Part shown: piece by piece, positions 56,938 through 64,000 of the stretch
Layout: each line of letters starts with the position of its first letter
How positions within the stretch are numbered: the stretch's first letter is position 1
Source: Alteromonas portus
Lineage (GTDB): Bacteria > Pseudomonadota > Gammaproteobacteria > Enterobacterales > Alteromonadaceae
Reading direction: 5' to 3'
DNA: 64,000 bases
Assembly: GCF_005117025.1 (NCBI RefSeq)
Contig: NZ_SWCO01000009.1
Span: 124,001-188,000, forward strand
The notes under the pieces: model-generated
The model's input: only the letters and a program-made list of their open reading frames with translations
What the model was told of the DNA's origin: nothing
The model's database searches: none
Made by a program: the position numbers and the translations under genes

Positions 56938-57918
56938 CTATTGAGGGTCTTCAATAGGGTGGCTCATCCCCTTTATATGCGCCACTACACTTCGACCCAA
57001 TGCACTTAAGTCGTAGCCGCCTTCTAACATACTGACTATACGACCATTGCAGCATGCGTCGGCAACAGCGCGAAGTTGTTGGCTTATCCAAAAATAATCA
57101 TCTTCTACTAAACGGAGGTGAGCCATAGGGTCTTCTGCATGGGCGTCGAAGCCCGCAGAAATAAAAATAAGCTCAGGTTGAAAGTTGCGTAGTGCAGCAA
57201 ACCAGTGCTGTATTTTTTCTCGAAATACTTCTCCTGTAGCCCCTGCATCCAGAGGAACAGATAGCACGTTACTTGCCAACACTGGCGAACCGCTATGGGG
57301 ATAGAAAGGATGCTGAAAACTGCTGCACAACATAATGCGTTGATCACCAGCAACAATTTGCTCGGTCCCATTTCCGTGGTGTACATCAAAATCGATAATG
57401 GCAACCCGTTTTAATTCATAGTTTTGCAGCGCGTAGCGGGCAGCTATAACAATGTTATTAAAAATACAGAAGCCCATTGCACTGTCGTAGGTAGCATGAT
57501 GACCAGGCGGCCTTGTCGCGCAGAACGCTTGCCTGTCGCTACCTTCCATAACCCAATCCACGGCGTTACATCCCGAACCAGCGGACTCCAGTGCTGCATT
57601 TAAGCTATGTCGCATTAAGCCAGTATCTTCGTCTAACCACGCCACATTATCTTTACCTTCAGAATAAAGCGTTTTTTCGTGATCACTGAATATTAATTGG
57701 GCCGCATGCTCAAACACACTTTTTACATAATATGGGTCGTGCGCTAGCTTGAGGTAGGCCTCGGCGATAGGCGCGGCGTCGGCATGCTCACACACCATAT
57801 CTAGTCCGGAAGAAAGCAGTTGGTCATCTATAGCGAACAAACGGTCGGGCGATTCGGGGTGGTCTTTGCCTAAATCATGCTTAGTACCGTGCTTGCCGCG
57901 AAAAATTTTTATTGTCAT
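56938..57918 (-). CDS. Histone-deacetylase-family protein
   Basis: A class II-like arginase/deacetylase-fold hydrolase of 326 residues. The catalytic histidines are in TRPPGHHA, the zinc ligands in DFDVHHGNGTEQ and SAGFDAHAEDP, and the tyrosine in LEGGYDL. It should remove acetyl or acyl groups from lysine side chains or polyamines. Its ATG overlaps the stop of the CoA-transferase-GNAT gene (ATGA), so it is translationally coupled to an acetyltransferase. That pairing recalls the acuABC operon of Bacillus. The actual target is unknown. Confidence 0.95.
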   Translation of the reverse strand: MTIKIFRGKHGTKHDLGKDHPESPDRLFAIDDQLLSSGLDMVCEHADAAPIAEAYLKLAHDPYYVKSVFEHAAQLIFSDHEKTLYSEGKDNVAWLDEDTGLMRHSLNAALESAGSGCNAVDWVMEGSDRQAFCATRPPGHHATYDSAMGFCIFNNIVIAARYALQNYELKRVAIIDFDVHHGNGTEQIVAGDQRIMLCSSFQHPFYPHSGSPVLASNVLSVPLDAGATGEVFREKIQHWFAALRNFQPELIFISAGFDAHAEDPMAHLRLVEDDYFWISQQLRAVADACCNGRIVSMLEGGYDLSALGRSVVAHIKGMSHPIEDPQ

Positions 57919-59756
57919 GGAAGTGATGCCACGTCTAGAACTAACTCTATGTCACTGGGGTCGCCAGTAAATTTTCGTTTAAATTGGGCTTGTTCGAAAA
58001 TCGCAATCATCGGGCTATTGTCGCCACGCACATAGGCCATCATCTTGGCAATACCCCGTACTTTTGCAACGTTGATAAGCTCGTTTAACAAGCGACTTGC
58101 CATCCCCTTACCTTGTTGAGTTTCTCGCGTGACAAATGCAGCTTCACAAGTGTTGTCATTTGGATTGAAGTAAAACCGCCCTACTGCGTGAATGGTAATG
58201 CGTGAGCCTTCTTGCCTCACAATACACAGCGCCGCATCAGAGCTTTGATCTACCGACACCAAGTTACACGATTTCTCACGAGACATTTGCTTCGGGTCGT
58301 AGTTGTAACGAAGTCTTAGTGTTTCTTTGGTGTGGGAATAGAAGAATTCCTGCAGTCGTCTTTCATCCGCTGGATTCAGCGGGCGCATGTAAAATGTCTC
58401 ACCTTGGATATTGAGTTTCTTCAGCTGAATAGCCCCTAACTCAGGAATGTCAGTGGGGTATTTTTCCTGATAATGGGGCACCCAGTAATGCTGCCTTACT
58501 TCTTCTAAGAGTGCGGCACGAAACTTAGGGTGGGCCACGCGAATAAGCTCTAGAGCGCGCTCGCGAATACTTTTTCCTTTAAGCGACGCTATGCCATATT
58601 CGGTTACCACATACTGTACATTACCCCGCGACGTCACTACCCCTGCGCCTTCGCTTATACGCGGTGTAATGCGGGAGATAGTTTCATTTTTTGCAGTAGA
58701 AGGCAGTGCAATAATAGCTTTACCGCCTTTGCTGATAGACGCCCCCGTTACGAAATCAACTTGCCCGCCTATACCACTGTAAAAGTCATAGCCCAAAGAG
58801 TCTGCTACCACCTGCCCAGTTAAATCCACTTCAAGCGCACTGTTTATGGCAACCATATTATCGTTTTTGGCGATATTAGTAGGTTTGTTTACATAGCTGC
58901 TTGGGTAAAACTCAATGTGAGGATTGCTATCGATTAAATCGTATAGCTTGCGTGTACCAATGGCAAAGCTGGTAACAATTTTACCAGGGTGGAAAGTTTT
59001 CTTTTTATTCGTAATAGCGCCAGACTCTAACAGCTCAATAATGCTGTCAGTAAGCATTTCGCTATGAATACCTAAATCTTTGTGATTGCACAGGTATTTG
59101 AGGGTAGCACTGGGTATTTTTCCAATACCGAACTGCAACGTAGCGCCATCGTCCACCAGCATAGATACATACTGACCAATTCGCTCTGCCACCGAATCAA
59201 TGGGCGGCGGCGTAACTTCAACAAGCGGCTCTTCCGCTTCTATGCAGGCCGTAATTTCACTGATATGAATATAGGAATGTCCGGCAGTTCTTGGCACCTG
59301 AGGGTTAATTTGAGCAATGACTTTCTTACTTTGCCTAATGGCAGACATGGCAATATCTACCGCAGGGCCAAGCGAACAATAGCCAAACTCATCAGGAGGA
59401 CTTACGTTAACCAGCGCAGCATCTAGCGCTAGCGTACCATCGCTAAACAAGCTTGAAATTTCAGAGAGGAAGACGGGTGTATAATCTGCACGGCCCTCGT
59501 CAACCGCTTTTCGCATGGCTTCGCCACCAATGAAAAACGTGTTGGCCTTAAAGAGGTTCTTATATTCTTCTTTCACCCATCGGGTATCGCCCAAGGCCAG
59601 CATATGAACCAATTCAATATCGCTAAACCCTTCGCTATTATCAATAAGGTGCTGCACCAGTGCGTGTGGTACTGCCGCATTTCCTCCAACAAAGACACGA
59701 CAACCCGACTTTATCAGCGACGACCATTGCGGCGCATGAGGTAAGTTAAATGTCAT
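57915..59756 (-). CDS. Acetyl-CoA hydrolase/CoA-transferase fused to a GNAT acetyltransferase
   Basis: The 613-residue protein has an N-terminal acetyl-CoA hydrolase/4-hydroxybutyrate CoA-transferase domain (about 1-430). It contains VFVGGNAAVPHALVQ, the GIGKIPSATL loop, IHSEMLTDS, a GYDFYSGIGGQVDFVTGA stretch and VVTEYGIASLKG. A C-terminal GNAT domain (about 450-610) follows, with the acetyl-CoA loop QQGKGMASRLL. The fusion could use acyl-CoA made by one half as donor for the other, or could acetylate CoA enzymes. I start at the ATG at 59756. A TTG at 59780 is the other option. It is coupled to the deacetylase gene by a 4 bp overlap. Confidence 0.93.
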   Translation of the reverse strand: MTFNLPHAPQWSSLIKSGCRVFVGGNAAVPHALVQHLIDNSEGFSDIELVHMLALGDTRWVKEEYKNLFKANTFFIGGEAMRKAVDEGRADYTPVFLSEISSLFSDGTLALDAALVNVSPPDEFGYCSLGPAVDIAMSAIRQSKKVIAQINPQVPRTAGHSYIHISEITACIEAEEPLVEVTPPPIDSVAERIGQYVSMLVDDGATLQFGIGKIPSATLKYLCNHKDLGIHSEMLTDSIIELLESGAITNKKKTFHPGKIVTSFAIGTRKLYDLIDSNPHIEFYPSSYVNKPTNIAKNDNMVAINSALEVDLTGQVVADSLGYDFYSGIGGQVDFVTGASISKGGKAIIALPSTAKNETISRITPRISEGAGVVTSRGNVQYVVTEYGIASLKGKSIRERALELIRVAHPKFRAALLEEVRQHYWVPHYQEKYPTDIPELGAIQLKKLNIQGETFYMRPLNPADERRLQEFFYSHTKETLRLRYNYDPKQMSREKSCNLVSVDQSSDAALCIVRQEGSRITIHAVGRFYFNPNDNTCEAAFVTRETQQGKGMASRLLNELINVAKVRGIAKMMAYVRGDNSPMIAIFEQAQFKRKFTGDPSDIELVLDVASLP

Positions 59757-60064
59757 TTCCTTCTGCCCTGTTTTAAGCAATGCCCCATCATGCCATAAAT
59801 ACTGGCAATTTCATGCATTAACCCACGCGTGACTATAAGCGATTAGTCTTAGCCTTACAGACTAAAATGCAGATACAAAAAAGCCTACATAATCGATAGC
59901 GCGCCCATGCGGTTATCAATAAGTAGGCTTATAACAGTGTTTTTAGCTTTTAATGTTTAGACATTACTTTTTTAAAGATTGCCTAACATAGATTTTTAAC
60001 GAAGCGCGATGGCATAACTTAAAAAGGCTGAAACCCAGCAGTCGTTGCGCTGGCATTTAATGGC
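59757..60064. other. Intergenic region upstream of the CoA-transferase-GNAT gene
   Basis: It holds the presumed promoter of the coupled pair and the terminator hairpin of the upstream minus-strand hydrolase (59877-59941). Nothing else stands out. Confidence 0.5.
59877..59941 (-). terminator. Long imperfect hairpin terminator
   Basis: AAGCCTAC (59881-59888) pairs with GTAGGCTT (59933-59940), and further pairing inside gives an arm of about 16 bp. On the minus strand it is followed by TTTTTTGTA, as expected for a terminator of the hydrolase gene or of readthrough from the efflux operon. Confidence 0.7.
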
Positions 60065-60562
60065 CTAATAGCGGAATTTTTCCAACCAATTTCTGAAAAA
60101 TGGTGAAATAACAGACTTACTGTTCGCAAGGCGATGCCCATCGTTTAGCAGTAACAATTGTGCTTTTTGATGGCGTGCGTACTTAAGGCTGTTTTCAATA
60201 GGCACGATGTCATCGTTCCAGCCATGCACTAAGCTAACGTAACCATCATAGGGGAAACGTTGAACTTTATAGTTGGGTAAGTAAAGCGCAGGCGCCATTA
60301 AAAACACGCCTCTGGCTGAGATTTGACTAGCGGCGGCCAGTGATACATAACCGCCCATACTAGAACCTACCAACACAACATCGTTGCACTTTTCAGCTAT
60401 GGTTTCTTTTAATCGCTCTAAGCGAGCTTCGGGACAATCGAGATCTTGATAGTCAATGCTCTCAACACCAAAGCCCATATCGTTTGCTACATTAGAAAGC
60501 GTGGTTATTTTACTGCCCCATGGTCCGCTTTCTTTACCGTGAGAAAAAACAACGGTGGTCAT
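60065..60562 (-). CDS. Small alpha/beta hydrolase (YqiA/YcfP-like esterase)
   Basis: The 165-residue protein is a minimal alpha/beta hydrolase. It has VFSHGKESGPWG at the oxyanion site, the nucleophile elbow VGSSMGGY, the acid in HGWNDDIVP and the histidine in NDGHRLA. The short length resembles YqiA- or YcfP-type hydrolases. The ATG at 60562 has AGGGAT upstream. A frame from 60580 is unlikely. It follows the RND gene in the same direction by 55 bases. The substrate is unknown. Confidence 0.88.
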   Translation of the reverse strand: MTTVVFSHGKESGPWGSKITTLSNVANDMGFGVESIDYQDLDCPEARLERLKETIAEKCNDVVLVGSSMGGYVSLAAASQISARGVFLMAPALYLPNYKVQRFPYDGYVSLVHGWNDDIVPIENSLKYARHQKAQLLLLNDGHRLANSKSVISPFFRNWLEKFRY

Positions 60563-60617
60563 TACAATATCCCTATTCAAAAAATTGAAAAGTTTTTACC
60601 CACTCTAGCGTACTTGC

Positions 60618-63600
60618 TTATTGCTTGTCTTCCTTATGAAATAGTTTTTCTACCATAACGTAGAACATAGGTACGAAGAATATTGCTAAGAAAGTCGCAG
60701 CAAACATGCCGCCCATTACCGCAATACCAATAGCATTTTGACTTGCTGCACCGGCACCACTGGCTAACGCTAATGGCGTTACACCCAGAATAAACGCCAT
60801 AGACGTCATCAAGATAGGGCGGAATCGCTGAGAAGCAGCATTAGAAACCGCAGTCATTAGGTCTTCGCCGTTTTCATACTGCTCTTTGGCAAACTCAACA
60901 ATAAGAATCGCATTTTTCGCCGCCAAACCCACTGTTGTTAGAAATGCGACCTGCAAATACACATCATTTGGCAGGTTAAATATAAAGGCTGCTGTTACCG
61001 AGCCTAAAATACCTAATGGCACAACAAGCATTACTGCAAAGGGTACCGACCAGCTTTCGTATAATGCAGCTAAGCACAGGAACACAACCAGTATAGAAAT
61101 GGCGTACAGCATAGGCGCCTGAGAGCCGGCCTCTTGCTCTTCGTAAGATAAACCTGACCACTCAATGGCAAAGCCAGGGGGCAACTGTTCTACCAGCTTT
61201 TGCATTTCGGCCATTGCTTCACCTGACGATACGCCCTCTGCTGCACTACCCTGAATGTTGACCGACGACAGGCCATTAAAACGCTCTAGTTTGGGCGAAC
61301 CATACACCCATTCTGTTGTTGAGAAGGTGCTGAAAGCTACCATCTCTCCATCGCTGTTGCGCACAAACCATTTATCTAAATCTTCAGGCGTCATACGATG
61401 AGGCAGGTCTGCCTGCATGTACACCCGCTTAATGCGCCCTTTATCGATAAAGTCGTTCACATAGCTTGAGCCCCATGCGATTTGCAATGCGCTGTTGATT
61501 TCACTTAAGTTCAAACCAAGTGCCGACGCTTTTTCGCTATCAATATTGATTTTAAACTGAGGAACATCGCTTAAACCGTTAGGGCGAACACCTGACAATT
61601 TAGGGTTCTGTGCAGCCATACCTAGCAGCTGATTACGCGCATTCATTAGCGCCTCGTGGCCATTACCGCCGCGGTCTACCAGCTGCATATCAAAGCCTGT
61701 GGCGTTACCTAACTCCATAATGGGAGGCGGTACTATGGGAAAGGCTGACGCATCTTGAATTTGGCTAAATGCGCCAAATGCTCTGCCCATTACTGCAAAG
61801 GCCGAGTTACTTTCATCGCGCACACTCCAATCGTTGAAGTTCAAAAATGCCATACCGGCATTTTGCGCTTGCCCCGCAAAACTGAAGCCCACAACAGCGA
61901 ACATACCGTTTACTGCTTCTTGTTCTTGCTCAAGAATGTAGTCTTCAACTTGTTTAATGGATTCAAGGGTACGTCCAGCTGTTGCGCCTGGTGGCGTACT
62001 TACTAGTACCATCATTCGACCTTGATCTTCATCGGGAAGAAAGGCGCCCGGAAGCTGGCTGAAGATAAACACCATTCCGCCCACCAGTAAGCCGTATACA
62101 ACAAAGTAACGCTTAAAACGCTTCGCCATGTGGTTGGTGGTTTTCTGATAACGGTCACGACCTTTGTTAAACGTGCGGTTAAACCACCCAAAGAAACCTT
62201 TATTTTTATCGTGATCCTCTGAGTGCTGCTTTAATAACGTGGCGCACAAAGAAGGCGAGAGCACGATAGCAACCAGCACAGAGAACGCCATCGCTGAAAC
62301 AATAGTTACCGAAAACTGACGATAAATAGCGCCCGCGGAACCGCTGAAAAACGCCATAGGAATAAATACAGTTGAAAGCACCGCTGCAATGCCTACAAGG
62401 GCACCAGTGATCTGTGACATGGACTTTTTCGTCGCTTCAGCAGGCGGTAAGCCTTCTTCTTCCATAATACGCTCAACGTTTTCTACAACAACGATAGCGT
62501 CATCAACAAGAAGACCGATAGCCAGTACCATGGCAAACATGGTCAATACGTTGATACTGAAACCAAAGGCCAATAGCACCGAGAAAGTCCCAAGTAGTAC
62601 AACAGGTACGGCAATGGTGGGAATAAGCGTTGCGCGCCAGTTTTGAAGAAACAGCAGCATCACTAAGAATACCAATACTACCGCTTCAATAAGCGTATGA
62701 ACTACCGACTCAATAGAAAGCTCAATAAAGGGCGAACTATCAACGGGATATACTACTTTTACTGTATCAGGCAAATTTGCGCGAAGTTCTTCCACCCGAG
62801 CTTTTACTGCCTTGATGGTGTCTAACGCGTTTGCACCAGAAGCAAGACTTATTGCCATTCCCGATGCTGGCCTGCGGTCGTAACGAACAATAACGTCGTA
62901 GCTCTGTGCGCCAAGCTCTACCCTTGCAACATCGCGTACGCGAATTTGCGAGCCGTCGGTATTCACACGCAGTACAATATTTTCAAAGTCTTCTACAGTT
63001 TGAAGTCGACTTTGCGCCTGAATAGTAGCGTTAATTTGTTGGTTTTCGATAGCAGGCAAACCGCCTAACTGACCCGCTGACACGTCGGTGTTTTGAACCT
63101 GTACTGCACCCTGTACGTCGGTAGGCGTTAAGTTGTAGCTGTACAGTTTATCGGGGTCTAGCCAAATACGCATTGAACGCTGCGCACCGAACACCCGTAC
63201 GTTACCTACGCCATTAACCCTAGAAATGGGGTCGCGAAACTGAGAGACGAGCAGATCACTTAAATCGTACTGCGTCATTGAGTCGTCTTCAGAGTAAAAG
63301 CCTACCGCCAATGCAAACGCGCTGTTTGCCTTAGTCACAGTTACCCCTTGTTGCTGCACTTGCGTAGGCAGCAGCGGCAGTGCACCCTGTACCTTATTTT
63401 GAGTTTGTACCTGTGCAATATCGGGGTCAGCGCCGGGCTCAAAAGTCAGCGTAATTGACATACTGCTGTTTGAACTACTTGCCGAGAAATAACGAAGATT
63501 GTCGATTCCTGTCAAGCTTTGCTCGATAACCTGTGTTACCGAGTTTTCAACGGTTTCTGCAGAGGCACCTGGATACGTTGCAGAGATAGTGACCGAAGGT

Positions 63601-63719
63601 GGCGCCACCTTGGGATATTGTTCAATGGGGAGTGAGGTAATAGCCAACACACCCGCCATCATTGTGATAATTGCCAGCACCCATGCAAACACGGGCCTGT
63701 CTATAAAAAAACGAGCCAT
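60618..63719 (-). CDS. RND multidrug efflux permease (AcrB/MexB family)
   Basis: The 1033-residue inner-membrane proton antiporter pumps drugs, detergents or organic molecules through an outer-membrane channel. It starts with the typical MARFFIDRPVFAWVLAI. It has two large periplasmic loops and twelve helices, and the proton-relay pair is in GLLVDDAIVVVENVER. The FLPDEDQG segment starts the second half, and LTTVGLAAKNAILIVEFAKE follows. It closely resembles HAE1-family pumps such as AcrB. The adaptor gene is 21 bases upstream. No outer-membrane channel gene is in the window. Confidence 0.96.
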   Translation of the reverse strand: MARFFIDRPVFAWVLAIITMMAGVLAITSLPIEQYPKVAPPSVTISATYPGASAETVENSVTQVIEQSLTGIDNLRYFSASSSNSSMSITLTFEPGADPDIAQVQTQNKVQGALPLLPTQVQQQGVTVTKANSAFALAVGFYSEDDSMTQYDLSDLLVSQFRDPISRVNGVGNVRVFGAQRSMRIWLDPDKLYSYNLTPTDVQGAVQVQNTDVSAGQLGGLPAIENQQINATIQAQSRLQTVEDFENIVLRVNTDGSQIRVRDVARVELGAQSYDVIVRYDRRPASGMAISLASGANALDTIKAVKARVEELRANLPDTVKVVYPVDSSPFIELSIESVVHTLIEAVVLVFLVMLLFLQNWRATLIPTIAVPVVLLGTFSVLLAFGFSINVLTMFAMVLAIGLLVDDAIVVVENVERIMEEEGLPPAEATKKSMSQITGALVGIAAVLSTVFIPMAFFSGSAGAIYRQFSVTIVSAMAFSVLVAIVLSPSLCATLLKQHSEDHDKNKGFFGWFNRTFNKGRDRYQKTTNHMAKRFKRYFVVYGLLVGGMVFIFSQLPGAFLPDEDQGRMMVLVSTPPGATAGRTLESIKQVEDYILEQEQEAVNGMFAVVGFSFAGQAQNAGMAFLNFNDWSVRDESNSAFAVMGRAFGAFSQIQDASAFPIVPPPIMELGNATGFDMQLVDRGGNGHEALMNARNQLLGMAAQNPKLSGVRPNGLSDVPQFKINIDSEKASALGLNLSEINSALQIAWGSSYVNDFIDKGRIKRVYMQADLPHRMTPEDLDKWFVRNSDGEMVAFSTFSTTEWVYGSPKLERFNGLSSVNIQGSAAEGVSSGEAMAEMQKLVEQLPPGFAIEWSGLSYEEQEAGSQAPMLYAISILVVFLCLAALYESWSVPFAVMLVVPLGILGSVTAAFIFNLPNDVYLQVAFLTTVGLAAKNAILIVEFAKEQYENGEDLMTAVSNAASQRFRPILMTSMAFILGVTPLALASGAGAASQNAIGIAVMGGMFAATFLAIFFVPMFYVMVEKLFHKEDKQ

Positions 63720-63740
63720 ATTACTTAAATCCCTTGTTTG

Positions 63741-64000
63741 CTATCGTGAGCCACGTGATGAAGGTTGCCACTCTGACGGATTCACTTTGGCACCCGGTTT
63801 CACCTTCTGATAACCCGTTACAATCACTTTTTCGCCTTCGCTAACACCGCTTTGTACAACGTAGCTGTCGCGGTAAATTTCACCTATTTCCAAGGTTCTA
63901 CCTTCTACTTCGTTATTCTGATTGACCACATACACTGATAAAGAACCGTCTGGTTGACGTGTTGTGGCACGTTGGGGTACTAGCAGCGCGTTCTCACGCC
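63741..64000 (-). CDS. RND efflux periplasmic adaptor subunit (AcrA/MexA type), partial
   Basis: Only the C-terminal 86 or so residues are inside the window. They read ALLVPQRATTRQPDGSLSVYVV and end in a KVIVTGYQKVKPGAKV segment. This is the characteristic membrane-proximal end of AcrA-type adaptors, which bridge the pump and the outer-membrane channel. The N-terminal lipoprotein signal and the hairpin domain lie beyond the right edge. It forms an operon with the pump gene. Confidence 0.9.
   Translation of the reverse strand, partial: RENALLVPQRATTRQPDGSLSVYVVNQNNEVEGRTLEIGEIYRDSYVVQSGVSEGEKVIVTGYQKVKPGAKVNPSEWQPSSRGSR

Overview
The window looks like a chromosomal segment of a marine gammaproteobacterium of the Alteromonadaceae, most likely Alteromonas. 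This is an inference from gene order (lptM-lysA-dapF-DUF484-xerC-yigB, uvrD, rarD-mgtE-yigI-recQ, ssb/MFS/uvrA) and from protein families such as a vSGLT-type galactose symporter, the MJ1255/VC2487 glycosyltransferase, DUF3630, DUF6436 and DUF3300. No database search was run. About 90% of the sequence is coding. No rRNA, tRNA, CRISPR array or insertion sequence was seen.

Layout. (1) Positions 1-3.9 kb: the edge of a mobile island, made of three tightly overlapping minus-strand genes of the tyrosine-recombinase type. The third runs off the left edge. Base composition is AT-richer than in the rest of the window. (2) 4.0-4.6 kb: ssb. (3) 4.9-11.5 kb: a galactose uptake and Leloir block (sodium/galactose symporter, galK, galT, galM) with a divergent galR and GalR-type operator palindromes. 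No galE is present in the window. (4) 11.5-11.9 kb: an unusual intergenic region with seven Dam sites (GATC) in 160 bp and a perfect DnaA box. (5) 11.9-18.8 kb: two lipoproteins, a YqaB-like HAD phosphatase, a YajR-like MFS protein and uvrA. (6) 19-31.3 kb: housekeeping genes: YegD-type Hsp70, thioesterase, 2OG oxygenase, DHDPS-like aldolase, pyrophosphatase, fbp, mpl, ubiX, S1/P1 nuclease, rraA, PAP2 phosphatase and glycosyltransferase.

(7) 31.4-36.1 kb: the lptM-lysA-dapF-DUF484-xerC-yigB operon. In E. coli this cluster continues into uvrD. Here it is separated from uvrD by a four-copy palindromic repeat, an opposite-strand cysE and a 500 bp gap that carries a clear LexA box. (8) 37.5-51.2 kb: uvrD, a tandem-receiver diguanylate cyclase, rarD, mgtE, yigI, recQ, a GST, a DUF3630 protein, a large membrane GGDEF-EAL protein and ribA. 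(9) 51.4-56.8 kb: a DUF3300 protein, an ATP-grasp protein, an MCP with a multi-pass membrane sensor, and a pair of redox/thioredoxin-like membrane proteins. (10) 56.9-59.8 kb: a translationally coupled pair, a CoA-transferase fused to a GNAT acetyltransferase followed by a histone-deacetylase-family protein. (11) 60-64 kb: a small serine hydrolase and an AcrAB-type RND efflux pump whose adaptor gene is cut by the right edge.

The points most worth a second look are the recombinase trio at the island edge, the GATC/DnaA-box cluster beside galR, and the CoA-transferase-GNAT plus deacetylase operon, which could be a reversible protein-acetylation module. Also notable are the complementary defects in the two receiver domains of the cyclase downstream of uvrD, and an alpha/beta-hydrolase lipoprotein that has lost its nucleophile serine.
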